Source: Cupriavidus pampae (GTDB taxonomy: Bacteria > Pseudomonadota > Gammaproteobacteria > Burkholderiales > Burkholderiaceae). From it: DNA of 64,000 nt. Location of the stretch: NCBI RefSeq assembly GCF_914271485.1, contig NZ_CAJZAG010000014.1, positions 110,912 through 174,911 on the forward strand, read 5' to 3'. The notes under the pieces were generated by a model that did no database searches, was not told where the DNA came from, and worked only from the letters and a program-made list of their open reading frames with translations. How positions within the stretch are numbered: position 1 is the first letter of the stretch; each line of letters begins with the position of its first letter. The position numbers and the translations under genes were made by a program. Positions 17,201 through 23,870 of the stretch are shown in pieces.

Positions 17201-18184
17201 GGCGGCGCGGTGGGGCACACCGGGGGCCGCGCCGGGCGCGTCAGCCTCGCCATGGCCGGCAGCGGCGAGGTCGTGCCGGGCCAGCGGAAATACCGGGATG
17301 TCGCGCGCAAGCCGCCATGCGTCCGCGCAATGGCGCAGGTCCGCCGCCAGGCCCGCCGCGCTCTGATAGCGGTCCTCGGGCGCCTTGGCCAGCAGCTTCA
17401 TGACGATCTGTGCCACCGCCACGGGAATCCACGGCCGGCCCTGATCCACCGAAATGGGCTGCCGCGCGACATGGTTGTAGACCCAGTCTTTGGCGTCATG
17501 CCCGCGAAACGGTAGCGTACCCGCGAGCATTTCATAGAACGTGATGCCGAGCGCGTACAGGTCGCTGCGCGCATCGACGGAAAGATTCATGCAGCCGGTC
17601 TGCTCGGGCGCCATGTAGGCGAGCGTGCCGGCGATCTCGGTCTGCGGTGTGCCGACGCCACGGCCATGGCCGGCCTCGGTGCCGCGCGTCGCGATGCCGA
17701 AGCCGGTCAGCCACGCGTTGCCGTGCGTGGGGGTATCCGTATGCTCTTCAATGGAAACCAGCACATGCGCGGGTTTGATATGGCGATGGAGCACGCCCGT
17801 GTCGTGCAGCTTCGCCAGCGCGGCGGCGATCGGTGGCGCCAGGCGCAGGAAGCGATCCACCTCCATTGGCGCGCCAACCAGACTGCTCAGCGGCGTCGCG
17901 CCCGGGTCTTCGAGCAGCAGCACACCGTGGCCCCGCTCGCGATGAGAGGCCACAGGCCGCGCGGCCCAGGCGCTGTCCAGCACGTCGCGCAGGTCGTACT
18001 CGCGAGCCAGCCGGGCCAGCGTGGCGGGCGCCGGGCTGTCGCTGAGCGTCCAGGCCACGAGCATGGGGCGCCAGCGGCCGTCCGCATCGGGACGACGGCA
18101 TTTGCCGAAGATGACGTCGGCATCTTCCCAGAGGATCTCGAAGCCGAAATCGCGGCGGGCGTCCAGAAATGAAGAGGCGTACAT
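14246..18184 (-). CDS. large hybrid: Ser/Thr pseudokinase - TPR-like - GAF - histidine kinase (no AAA module)
   Basis: 1312 residues, a shorter relative of the kinase at 956-6718. A protein-kinase fold occupies about 10-295, with AYMAPEQTG and VDARSDLYALGITFYEML well conserved. However, the catalytic loop reads HRHIKPAH (133-140), with His for the catalytic Asp and for the metal-binding Asn, and DFG reads GFG. A ~50-residue linker then leads straight into the TPR-like region; no Walker A or B is present, so the whole ATPase module of its relative is missing. GAF is at about 865-1040. HisKA has His1078 in SIAHEVSQPLAAI, and the HATPase has N, DEGTGL and GLGMGLA boxes. No PAS domain was seen. 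The receiver gene at 18446 precedes it and the FixJ-type regulator follows. Confidence 0.92.
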   Translation of the reverse strand: MYASSFLDARRDFGFEILWEDADVIFGKCRRPDADGRWRPMLVAWTLSDSPAPATLARLAREYDLRDVLDSAWAARPVASHRERGHGVLLLEDPGATPLSSLVGAPMEVDRFLRLAPPIAAALAKLHDTGVLHRHIKPAHVLVSIEEHTDTPTHGNAWLTGFGIATRGTEAGHGRGVGTPQTEIAGTLAYMAPEQTGCMNLSVDARSDLYALGITFYEMLAGTLPFRGHDAKDWVYNHVARQPISVDQGRPWIPVAVAQIVMKLLAKAPEDRYQSAAGLAADLRHCADAWRLARDIPVFPLARHDLAAAGHGEADAPGAAPGVPHRAATRARHAVPPRDIPEAERRVATLLEAGAGACARADLPELATATRTLLELLMTSDQRDLAAAVGVQYLERAEGAWTAHPSAEDVQREYRMLREQLRETLGDRPVTDLLDLPRMTDPVALGTMEVLTSLMPPAWYTDEHLRTRAILRQVNLSLTHGNGGTSALGYAWLAMILEPASGNAENFAFAQLALALADRDAIPSVQARVYQVVGAHVLPWREPLAVATGVLRRAVDVMGRLGDVTHASFIHNNLITHALVSGDALATVQPEAEAGLAYARQARFGLATDRIALQLQLIRTLRGLTPVFGSFDEPGSSDEGGSDRSGFDEDAFARRVSGDKGLALVACWYWIRRLQARFLAGDIDAAVHAAEQAEPLLWSCPSFLEQAEHCFYAALAHAAQREGATDARQRREALAVYHRQLERWAEHCPATFADRAALVGAEIARLDGRDVEAMRRYEVAIDTARDHALVHNQALANELAARFYLSRGLPKVARMYLQEARRCYRHWGADGKVWQLDALYPRLADDEHRPALMGTIDAPLEHLDLATVLEVSLAISREIHLDKLVDTLMRTALEQAGATRGMLILMRDGRPRLAADALASDDGTIVSAPDTGATSGPDTEGGAGCAITADRAPLPLIEQVLASGESVGVDNAPNLSAYMSDPYVQRYRPRSMLCLPLFNQATLVGVLYVENRLAPRVFVPARAAILKLLASQAAVALENSRLYHERRRADAALMQAQCELAHVSRVMTLSALASSIAHEVSQPLAAIIANTSAATRWLRRAPPNLDEAQAALHGVATQSERASAVIAGMRAMLKKTATARACVDLNSVIEDTLPLVRGEAMRQGCTIGMTLATDLPRVAGDRVQLQQVVLNLLMNAIDATAAAHGPNHREATNKSRRRREVLVRTARAEAGGVLVAVHDEGTGLPPEQAEQLFEAFYTTKEHGLGMGLAICRSIVESHAGRLWASPNHPAGAIFQFVIPPTPDVLHTDSLNS

Positions 18185-18445
18185 CGTCCGAGTGTCATCG
18201 CGCCGCCGGACGTCGTCCGGCGCAACGCCTTGCGAAGAGCTGTGCGAAAGTCGCGTTGAATACTCGCGTGGAAAACTCGCGTTGAAAACTTTTACTTCGC
18301 AAGCTTTTAACAGGGGAAGCGACGATCGATGAGGGTCACCCTTCGGGATGTAGGGTTATTGAAAGAATGGGATCGGTGGGAAATGAAATCGATTTCAGGC
18401 GAATTCACGCGGTCGAGAGGAGACCGGACCACGTCGGGCGGCGCT
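18185..18445. other. intergenic gap between receiver and large kinase
   Basis: About 260 bases separate the receiver gene from the second kinase, unlike the 16 bases in the first module. Local AT-rich stretches (tgaaaacttttacttcgcaagc) may hold a separate promoter. No ORF with a good start was found. Confidence 0.3.
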
Positions 18446-18853
18446 TCAACAGCCACCCAGCACGCGCTCTATACAGTGGATCAGGTCATCCTCGTCGAAC
18501 GGTTTCGCGAGGAACTGCGTGGCGCCCGCGGCGCGCGCGCTCTGTTCCATGTCCTCACCGGCAAACGCGGTCATCAGGATCACCGGCACGTCGCAGCCCC
18601 GCGCGCGCAGCGCCTGGCATACCGCAAAGCCGCTCATCGCGGGCATCTGCACGTCGCTGATGATGCATGACAACGCATCGATGGACGGCGCCTCGAGCAG
18701 ATCCTGCCCGCTCGCATAGAGTTCGACGCGAAAATCGAAAGACCGCAGCAGGCGCCCGACGGCCACCCGGACAGCCTCGTCGTCGTCGACGATGCCGATG
18801 GCGTGAGAGGCGGCGCGAATGGCGCCAGCAGAAGCGGCAGAAACAGCAATCAC
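18446..18853 (-). CDS. single-domain response regulator (CheY-like receiver)
   Basis: 135 residues; a lone receiver with DDD, a phospho-acceptor Asp in IISDVQMPAMSGFAVCQAL, MTAF and FLAKPF, and no output domain. The start is a GTG at 18853 with AAGGA six bases upstream, the same arrangement as the homologous receiver at 7124. An upstream in-frame extension exists but is not supported. The sequence is very like the 6735-7124 receiver (LLRSFDF/LVRSFDL, ALRARG, CIE at the end), so the two receiver-kinase pairs are likely paralogous. Expected role: relay or adaptor for the large kinase at 14246-18184. Confidence 0.85.
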   Translation of the reverse strand: MIAVSAASAGAIRAASHAIGIVDDDEAVRVAVGRLLRSFDFRVELYASGQDLLEAPSIDALSCIISDVQMPAMSGFAVCQALRARGCDVPVILMTAFAGEDMEQSARAAGATQFLAKPFDEDDLIHCIERVLGGC

Positions 18854-18940
18854 ACGGAATCCTTCAAGGCTCCTCTCGGCGGTTGGCAGCACCCGATCTG
18901 CGGTAACTGCCAGATGTGAGCATACTGTCGCGCGACCCAT

Positions 18941-18948
18941 CTTGGTAT
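18941..18948. promoter_or_regulatory. half-site resembling the palindromic box
   Basis: CTTGGTAT, identical to the right half and centre of the palindrome at 7333-7348, lies about 90 bases upstream of the second receiver gene. That is the same distance as the 7215-7230 copy from the first receiver gene. Confidence 0.3.
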
Positions 18949-19045
18949 CCCACAATTGGGTACCCTTGCTACGCGAACGAAGCCTTACGGACACCATAAC
19001 GTGCCGCACGCCGCGCCGGTGCACAACCGGCGCCGCGCACGGGCA

Positions 19046-19321
19046 TCAATGCGTCTGGTCCTTGTCGGCGCCCTCGCGTGCCGCCAGTGGGGGCGCCGGG
19101 GTGCCGGTAATTTTAGGCATGCACTCGGAATGGAACCAGGCCACCGTCACCGGCTCGCCGGCCAGCATCCGCTTGATCGGCGGTACCACCTGCTCACCGA
19201 TCAGCATGCCGAGCAGACCGATCAGTGCCACGGCCGGCGGCGCGGGCGAACGCACCTGCATCAGTGCATAGATGATGCCGACGAGCACGCCGGCGCCCAG
19301 GGAGACGAGATAGAGTTTCAT
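19046..19321 (-). CDS. XapX domain protein
   Basis: 91 residues. The first 60, MKLYLVSLGAGVLVGIIYALMQVRSPAPPAVALIGLLGMLIGEQ, are a textbook XapX domain with two transmembrane helices and the VRSPAPP turn. A hydrophilic tail follows. The ATG at 19321 is chosen because the domain begins exactly there; the longer upstream frame is not hydrophobic. It lies 34 bases downstream of the MFS gene on the same strand, so they probably share a transcript. The function of XapX proteins is not established. Confidence 0.85.
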   Translation of the reverse strand: MKLYLVSLGAGVLVGIIYALMQVRSPAPPAVALIGLLGMLIGEQVVPPIKRMLAGEPVTVAWFHSECMPKITGTPAPPLAAREGADKDQTH

Positions 19322-19355
19322 GGTGCGAACGAGATAGAGATAGCGGTTGAACGTT

Positions 19356-20993
19356 TCAGTGGCGCGCGGGCTTCGCACGCTCGTCGCGCGGCAACCCCAC
19401 GCCAAGCAGGTGTCGCACCCGCGGCGGTTCGGTGCCGGTGTGGAAGCGCACGATATCGCGCTGGAGGTCGGCATCGGCGTTTGGCACACGGCGATGCTGG
19501 CGCAGATGCTCGGCCCACGACTCCACGAGGAACCATTCGGTCAGCAGTTCGGGATCGGCCGGGTCTTCCATCACGCCCCAGTTGAACGCTCCGTCGCGCA
19601 GACGTTCCTCGGACAGCTTGTGCACCGCGCGCAGGAAGTCGTTGCGATGCGCATGGGGAATGCAATACTCGATCAGGATCATCACCGGACCGCGGTCGTG
19701 CGTGATGCGATCCGCCATGCCATCGGCCATTTCAGGCTCCGGCCAGTGCTGCGCCGGGCCGAGATCTTCCTCGCCGCGCGGCAGGCGCAACCGGTGCAGC
19801 AGCGTGGCGGCGATGACCAGGCCGATGCCCGCGATCAGCAGCGCATGCGGCGTGCCGAGTGCCTGCGCCACGAACCCCCACAACAGGCTGCCGCCCGCCA
19901 TCGCACCGTTGAACACCATCTGGTAGACGGCCAGCGCGCGGCCGCGCACCCAGTTCGGCAGAATGGCCTGCGCGGCGCCGCCGAGCGTGGTCAACGCCGT
20001 AATCCACGCGGCGCCGAGCAGCAACAGCAACGGCAGCGCCAGCCAGATCGGCGGCGCGAACGACAGCGCGGCCATCACCGCTGCCGTCACGAGCGCGGAC
20101 AGCAGCACCATGCCGTCGCCATCGAGGCGTTTCTGCAACGACGGCATGACCAGTGCGCCGGCAATCGCGCCCGCGCCCACCGCGCCGAGCAGTACGCCGT
20201 AGAGCCCGGCGCCGCCGTGCAGCAATTGTTTCGCCACCAGCGGCAGTAATGCCCAGACGCTGCTGCCGAACGCGAAATGCACGGCGGCGCGAATGAGCAC
20301 GATATGGAGCTTGCTGTGCGCGCGCGTGAAACGGAGCCCCGCGCGGAATGCACTGAAGAAGTGCTCGCGCAACGGGTCGGGCGGTTGCACCGGACGCCGC
20401 CACCAGACCAATGCGGCAATCACGAAGAGGTAGCTGGCCAGGTCGGCGCCATAGGTTGCCGATGCACCAAACGCGGCCAGCAGCAGGCCGCCGGTGGCGG
20501 GGCCGATCGCTCGCGCGATGTTCACGCCCAGCGCGTTCAGCGCCACCGCCTGCCGCAGCGTGCTCGGTGGCACCAGTTCGGGGACGATGGACTGCCACGT
20601 CGGGCCCATCATCGCGGCACCGATGCCGCCGACGAAGGCGAGGCCGATCAGCAGTTCGATGGTCAGCGAGCCACGCCATGCCAGCAGCATCAGCGTGCCG
20701 CTGACGAACGCCAGGCCGATCTGGATGACGATAAGAAAGCGGCGGCGATCGAGAATATCGGACAGTACGCCCGCGGGAATCGCCAGCAGGAATACCGGCA
20801 GCGTTGCCGCAGCCTGGATCATGGCGACTGCCGCGGGTGAGGTCGACAGGTCGGTGGCGAGCCAGGCGCTGGCCACATCGCGCATGAAGCTGCCGATATT
20901 GCCAAGAATGGTAGCCACCCACAGGATGGCGAACGTCGGTTGCGCAAGCGGGGCGAAAGAGCCCGCGGCGGGTTTGGCGGTCGTCGAGGTCAT
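19356..20993 (-). CDS. MFS exporter (MFS_3/EntS-like) with C-terminal alpha/beta-barrel-like domain
   Basis: 545 residues. Residues 15-410 give about 12 transmembrane helices with the MFS_3 signatures VATILGNIGSFMRDVASAWLATDLS, LSDILDRRRFLI and ALGVNIARAIGPATGG. After the last helix (about 415-545) there is a soluble segment (VMILIEYCIPHAHRNDFLRAVHKLSEERLRDGA...) resembling a dimeric alpha/beta-barrel (antibiotic-biosynthesis-monooxygenase-like) domain, a known arrangement in part of this family. It is likely a proton-driven exporter; the substrate is unknown. It is divergent from the FixJ-type regulator at 21263, and the 17-bp motif at 21055-21071 lies about 60 bases upstream of its start. 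Confidence 0.87.
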   Translation of the reverse strand: MTSTTAKPAAGSFAPLAQPTFAILWVATILGNIGSFMRDVASAWLATDLSTSPAAVAMIQAAATLPVFLLAIPAGVLSDILDRRRFLIVIQIGLAFVSGTLMLLAWRGSLTIELLIGLAFVGGIGAAMMGPTWQSIVPELVPPSTLRQAVALNALGVNIARAIGPATGGLLLAAFGASATYGADLASYLFVIAALVWWRRPVQPPDPLREHFFSAFRAGLRFTRAHSKLHIVLIRAAVHFAFGSSVWALLPLVAKQLLHGGAGLYGVLLGAVGAGAIAGALVMPSLQKRLDGDGMVLLSALVTAAVMAALSFAPPIWLALPLLLLLGAAWITALTTLGGAAQAILPNWVRGRALAVYQMVFNGAMAGGSLLWGFVAQALGTPHALLIAGIGLVIAATLLHRLRLPRGEEDLGPAQHWPEPEMADGMADRITHDRGPVMILIEYCIPHAHRNDFLRAVHKLSEERLRDGAFNWGVMEDPADPELLTEWFLVESWAEHLRQHRRVPNADADLQRDIVRFHTGTEPPRVRHLLGVGLPRDERAKPARH

Positions 20994-21054
20994 GGAGGCG
21001 GGAGGCAGTTGCTATCGGGCGCAAGACTAGACCCCAAGGGCGACCGCGGCCATG

Positions 21055-21071
21055 CCCTCATCGTATTAGTG
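21055..21071 (-). promoter_or_regulatory. 17-bp motif shared between two promoters (copy B)
   Basis: CCCTCATCGTATTAGTG in the plus-strand reading, identical to 11738-11754 and similarly placed upstream of a minus-strand gene. It lies in the divergent region between the MFS exporter and the FixJ-type regulator. Confidence 0.6.
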
Positions 21072-21197
21072 GGCCAACTCTCGTGATCGGGCGTCGTACT
21101 TAGCCGATGGTATGGGTGGCAGTGGCGGCGGCAGTGTGTTGAAATGCACGCCGGACTGACCGGGCTGGTGTGGTAACCGCACACCCGGGTTGGCGCA

Positions 21198-21225
21198 TTG
21201 TGCGGCCCGGTCCGCTGTATATAAT
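21198..21225 (+). promoter_or_regulatory. putative sigma-70 promoter of the FixJ-type regulator
   Basis: TTGTGC and a perfect TATAAT are separated by 16 bases, about 38 bases before the GTG start at 21263. The -35 element is weak, as expected for an activated promoter. Confidence 0.5.
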
Positions 21226-21262
21226 CCGCACACAACGCCAACGAGCGGAACGGAGAGAAATC

Positions 21263-21916
21263 GTGACATCGCAGAGCGGAGAGCCTGCCGTCGCCAACGA
21301 AGACGCGATGGTGCTGATCGTTGACGACGACGCCATGCTGCGCGCGGGGCTGGGCAACCTGTTCCGCTCGGTGGGCGTGCAGGTGATGCTGTTCGGCTCG
21401 GCCGCCGAGCTACTTGAGTACAAGCTGCCCGATGTGCCGTGCTGCCTCGTGCTCGACGTACGGCTGCGCGGCCCGAGCGGACTCGACCTGCAGACGCGGC
21501 TCGGCCAGATGGGCATCCATATTCCGATCATCTTCATGACCGGCTACGGCGATATCGCGATGACGGTGGCGGCCATGAAGGCCGGCGCCGAAGATTTCAT
21601 GGCCAAGCCATTTCGCGATCAGGACCTGCTGGACGCGGTATCGGCGGCGCTGGAGAAAGACCGTCTGCGCCGCCGCGGCTTGCGCAAGGTGGAAGAGATT
21701 CGCGCGAATTACGCCACGCTGACGCCGCGCGAATCAGAGGTGATGGGCATGGCGGTGACTGGTCTGCTCAACAAGCAGATCGCCGGCGAGATCGGCATCA
21801 GCGAAGTCACCGTGAAGATCCACCGCGGCCAGGCCATGCGCAAGATGAAGGCCCGCACGTTCGCGGACCTCGTGCTGATGGCCCAGCAGATCGGCATCTG
21901 CAAGACCGACCAGTAA
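21263..21916 (+). CDS. FixJ/NarL-type response regulator
   Basis: 217 residues. The receiver has DDD at 21-23, phospho-acceptor Asp65 (LVLDVRLRGPSGLDL), FMTGYGDIAMTV and FMAKPF. The LuxR-type HTH reads LTPRESEVMGMAVTGLLNKQIAGEIGISEVTVKIHRGQAMRKM. The start is a GTG at 21263 with GGAGAG five to six bases upstream; a longer frame lacks a ribosome site. It belongs to the FixJ/TodT/StyR branch and is a paralogue of the regulator at 13561-14226. No cognate kinase is adjacent; the large kinases nearby are the candidates. It is divergent from the MFS exporter, whose promoter carries the shared 17-bp motif. Confidence 0.92.
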   Translation: MTSQSGEPAVANEDAMVLIVDDDAMLRAGLGNLFRSVGVQVMLFGSAAELLEYKLPDVPCCLVLDVRLRGPSGLDLQTRLGQMGIHIPIIFMTGYGDIAMTVAAMKAGAEDFMAKPFRDQDLLDAVSAALEKDRLRRRGLRKVEEIRANYATLTPRESEVMGMAVTGLLNKQIAGEIGISEVTVKIHRGQAMRKMKARTFADLVLMAQQIGICKTDQ

Positions 21917-21924
21917 TTTTCTCT

Positions 21925-22632
21925 TCAGCGGCCGGCGTCGCGCTCGACTACCAGCGCGCGCAGCAACAGCCGCGTCTGCTCGAGAATCACGCGCTCGATC
22001 CGGGCGGCCTCGTCGGCGCCAATCGACTCCCATCCCATGGCGCGCAACACATTGCGCTTCTTCGTCGGAAACGCCGCGCCCTGGCCGTCGATGGCGATCG
22101 TGCGGATACGCGTGATCTCGTCTGTGGCCGGACGCCCCGTGAGCCGGCCGATCAGTGAGCTCGTCACGCCGAACAGGCGCTGATTGAGCCCGCGGTCGAA
22201 TACCTCGAACGCGGCCGGCGGGCCGAGGCCCGCGCGCTCGCGCGCAAGAAACTGCCGCCACGGCGTGGTATCGCCGCAATCCGCCGCAAACGACACGAAT
22301 ACCGCCTGAATGGCCAGATAGGCATCCATCAGCGCTTCGTCGCGCGCATCCGCCTGCGCGAGCACTGCCTCCGCCATCGACACGCTGGGGTCCAGCCGCG
22401 CCCAGACCCGATCGACGATGAACTGGATGCAGGCCAGGTAGACCCCTTCCTTGTTATCGAAGTAGTACTGGAGCGCGGGCGCATTGACGCCCGCCTGCCG
22501 CGCGATATCGCGCGTGGAGGCGCCCTCGAAGCCATGCGTGCCGAACAGTTCGAGCGCCGCCTCGATGATCCGCGCGCGGGTTTCCTCGCCTCGCTGATAG
22601 CCGCCCTCTGCCGCGGGCCGGTGTCGCGCCAT
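21925..22632 (-). CDS. TetR family repressor, CecR/CerR-like
   Basis: 235 residues. The N-terminal HTH reads ETRARIIEAALELFGTHGFEGASTRDIARQAGVNAPALQYYFDNKEGVYLACI. The C-terminal domain, including TTPWRQFLARERAGLGPP and FGVTSSLIGRLTGRP, matches the CecR-type (formerly DUF1956) ligand domain. The ATG at 22632 has a strong AAAGGAAAGGG upstream; the longer frame starting at 22740 is unlikely. It is divergent from the tripartite efflux operon at 22746 and very probably represses it, since an inverted repeat sits inside the facing promoter. Confidence 0.9.
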   Translation of the reverse strand: MARHRPAAEGGYQRGEETRARIIEAALELFGTHGFEGASTRDIARQAGVNAPALQYYFDNKEGVYLACIQFIVDRVWARLDPSVSMAEAVLAQADARDEALMDAYLAIQAVFVSFAADCGDTTPWRQFLARERAGLGPPAAFEVFDRGLNQRLFGVTSSLIGRLTGRPATDEITRIRTIAIDGQGAAFPTKKRNVLRAMGWESIGADEAARIERVILEQTRLLLRALVVERDAGR

Positions 22633-22681
22633 GTGTCCCTTTCCTTTTTCGTGTTGATCGCTACAGCCCGAAATATAACAG

Positions 22682-22709
22682 TTGACACATTTTTTCCAAG
22701 TGGAATAAT
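22682..22709 (+). promoter_or_regulatory. sigma-70 promoter of the efflux operon with embedded inverted repeat
   Basis: A perfect TTGACA (22682-22687) and AATAAT (22704-22709) are separated by 16 bases. The inverted repeat TTCCAAGTGGAA (22694-22705) fills the spacer, and another ATTCCA occurs at 22721-22726. This is the expected position for a TetR-type operator blocking RNA polymerase. Confidence 0.7.
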
Positions 22710-22745
22710 TGTGCGCTTCTATTCCAATCGCACGACGCAACGCTC

Positions 22746-23870
22746 ATGTCGTCTTCCTCCTCCTCTGTTCCGGCCGGCCAGGCCGTCCCGACCCACGCGC
22801 CCGGCACCCGCCCCAGCAATCCCGCGCGCGCGTCCGGGCGCCGCCGCTTTCTGATCGTGGCCGGCCTTGTCGTGCTCGCGGCCGCCGCGATCTACGGCGT
22901 GCGGTGGTGGACCCACGGTCGCTTTATCGAAAGTACCGACGATGCTTATCTGCAGGCCGACAGCATGGCCGTGGCGCCGAAAGTGACCGGCTATGTGGCG
23001 GAGGTGTACGTCCGCGACAACCAGCAGGTGGCGTTGGGCCAGCCGCTTGTGCGCCTCGACAATCGCCAATATCAGGCCGCGTTCGATGAGGCGCAGGCCA
23101 ACGTCAATTCGCGCCAGGCCGACGTGGCACGGGCGGAGGCGGACCTCGCGCAGCAAAAGGCGCGTATCGCGCAGGCCGGTGCGCAGGTGGACGGCGCGCG
23201 CGCAGACGCGCGTTATGCGGCGTCGCAGGTAGAACGCTATGCGCCGCTGGTGAAATCCGGCGCGGAAACCGAGGAGCGCAGCGCGGAATTGCGCAACGCG
23301 CAGACGCGAGCCACCACCACGCTCAATGCCAACGAGGCCTCGCTGCGCGTGGAGCAGACCCAGATCGCCACGCTGCAGGCGCGGCTGCAACAGGCGCGCG
23401 CGCAGCTCGAGGTGGGCGAGGCCAGCGCCCGTCAGGCGCGGCTCGACCTCGACGACACCGTGGTGCGCGCCACGCAGGCCGGCCGCGTGGGTGATCGCGG
23501 CGTCCGCGTGGGCCAGTTGGTGCAGCCCGGCACGCGCCTGCTGACCGTGGTACCGGTGCAGGAGCTCTACCTGACCGCCAACTTCAAGGAAACGCAGGTT
23601 GGCCGCATGCGCGCCGGACAGACCGTGGCGATCCATATCGATGCGCTGCCGGGCGAGCCGTTGCACGGCACCGTGGATAGCCTCTCGCCGGGCACCGGTT
23701 CGCAGTTCGCGCTGTTGCCCGCGCAGAACGCCACGGGCAACTTCACCAAGATCGTGCAGCGTGTGCCTGTACGCATTCATATTGATGTGCCGGCCGACGC
23801 GCGTCCGGTGCTGGTACCGGGGTTGTCGGTGGTGGTCGACGTCGACACGCGCGGGGCCAGCCATGGCTGA
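22746..23870 (+). CDS. HlyD/EmrA-type membrane fusion protein
   Basis: 374 residues. One N-terminal transmembrane helix (RRRFLIVAGLVVLAAAAIYGV), then FIESTDDAYLQADSMAVAPKVTGYVAEVYVRDNQQV, the lipoyl-like signature of EmrA/HlyD proteins. A long coiled coil at about 110-245 (Ala/Gln/Glu-rich) follows, and then the second lipoyl half and beta-barrel (QAGRVGDRGVRVGQLVQPGT, TANFKETQ). It bridges the inner-membrane DHA2 pump and the outer-membrane factor. Its last 8 bases overlap the pump gene. It is the first gene of the operon, downstream of the promoter at 22682-22709. Confidence 0.93.
   Translation: MSSSSSSVPAGQAVPTHAPGTRPSNPARASGRRRFLIVAGLVVLAAAAIYGVRWWTHGRFIESTDDAYLQADSMAVAPKVTGYVAEVYVRDNQQVALGQPLVRLDNRQYQAAFDEAQANVNSRQADVARAEADLAQQKARIAQAGAQVDGARADARYAASQVERYAPLVKSGAETEERSAELRNAQTRATTTLNANEASLRVEQTQIATLQARLQQARAQLEVGEASARQARLDLDDTVVRATQAGRVGDRGVRVGQLVQPGTRLLTVVPVQELYLTANFKETQVGRMRAGQTVAIHIDALPGEPLHGTVDSLSPGTGSQFALLPAQNATGNFTKIVQRVPVRIHIDVPADARPVLVPGLSVVVDVDTRGASHG

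Noticed and set aside
15230..17515. 761-codon plus-strand frame opposite the second giant kinase
   Set aside because: No recognisable domain or ribosome site; the antisense gene is clearly real.
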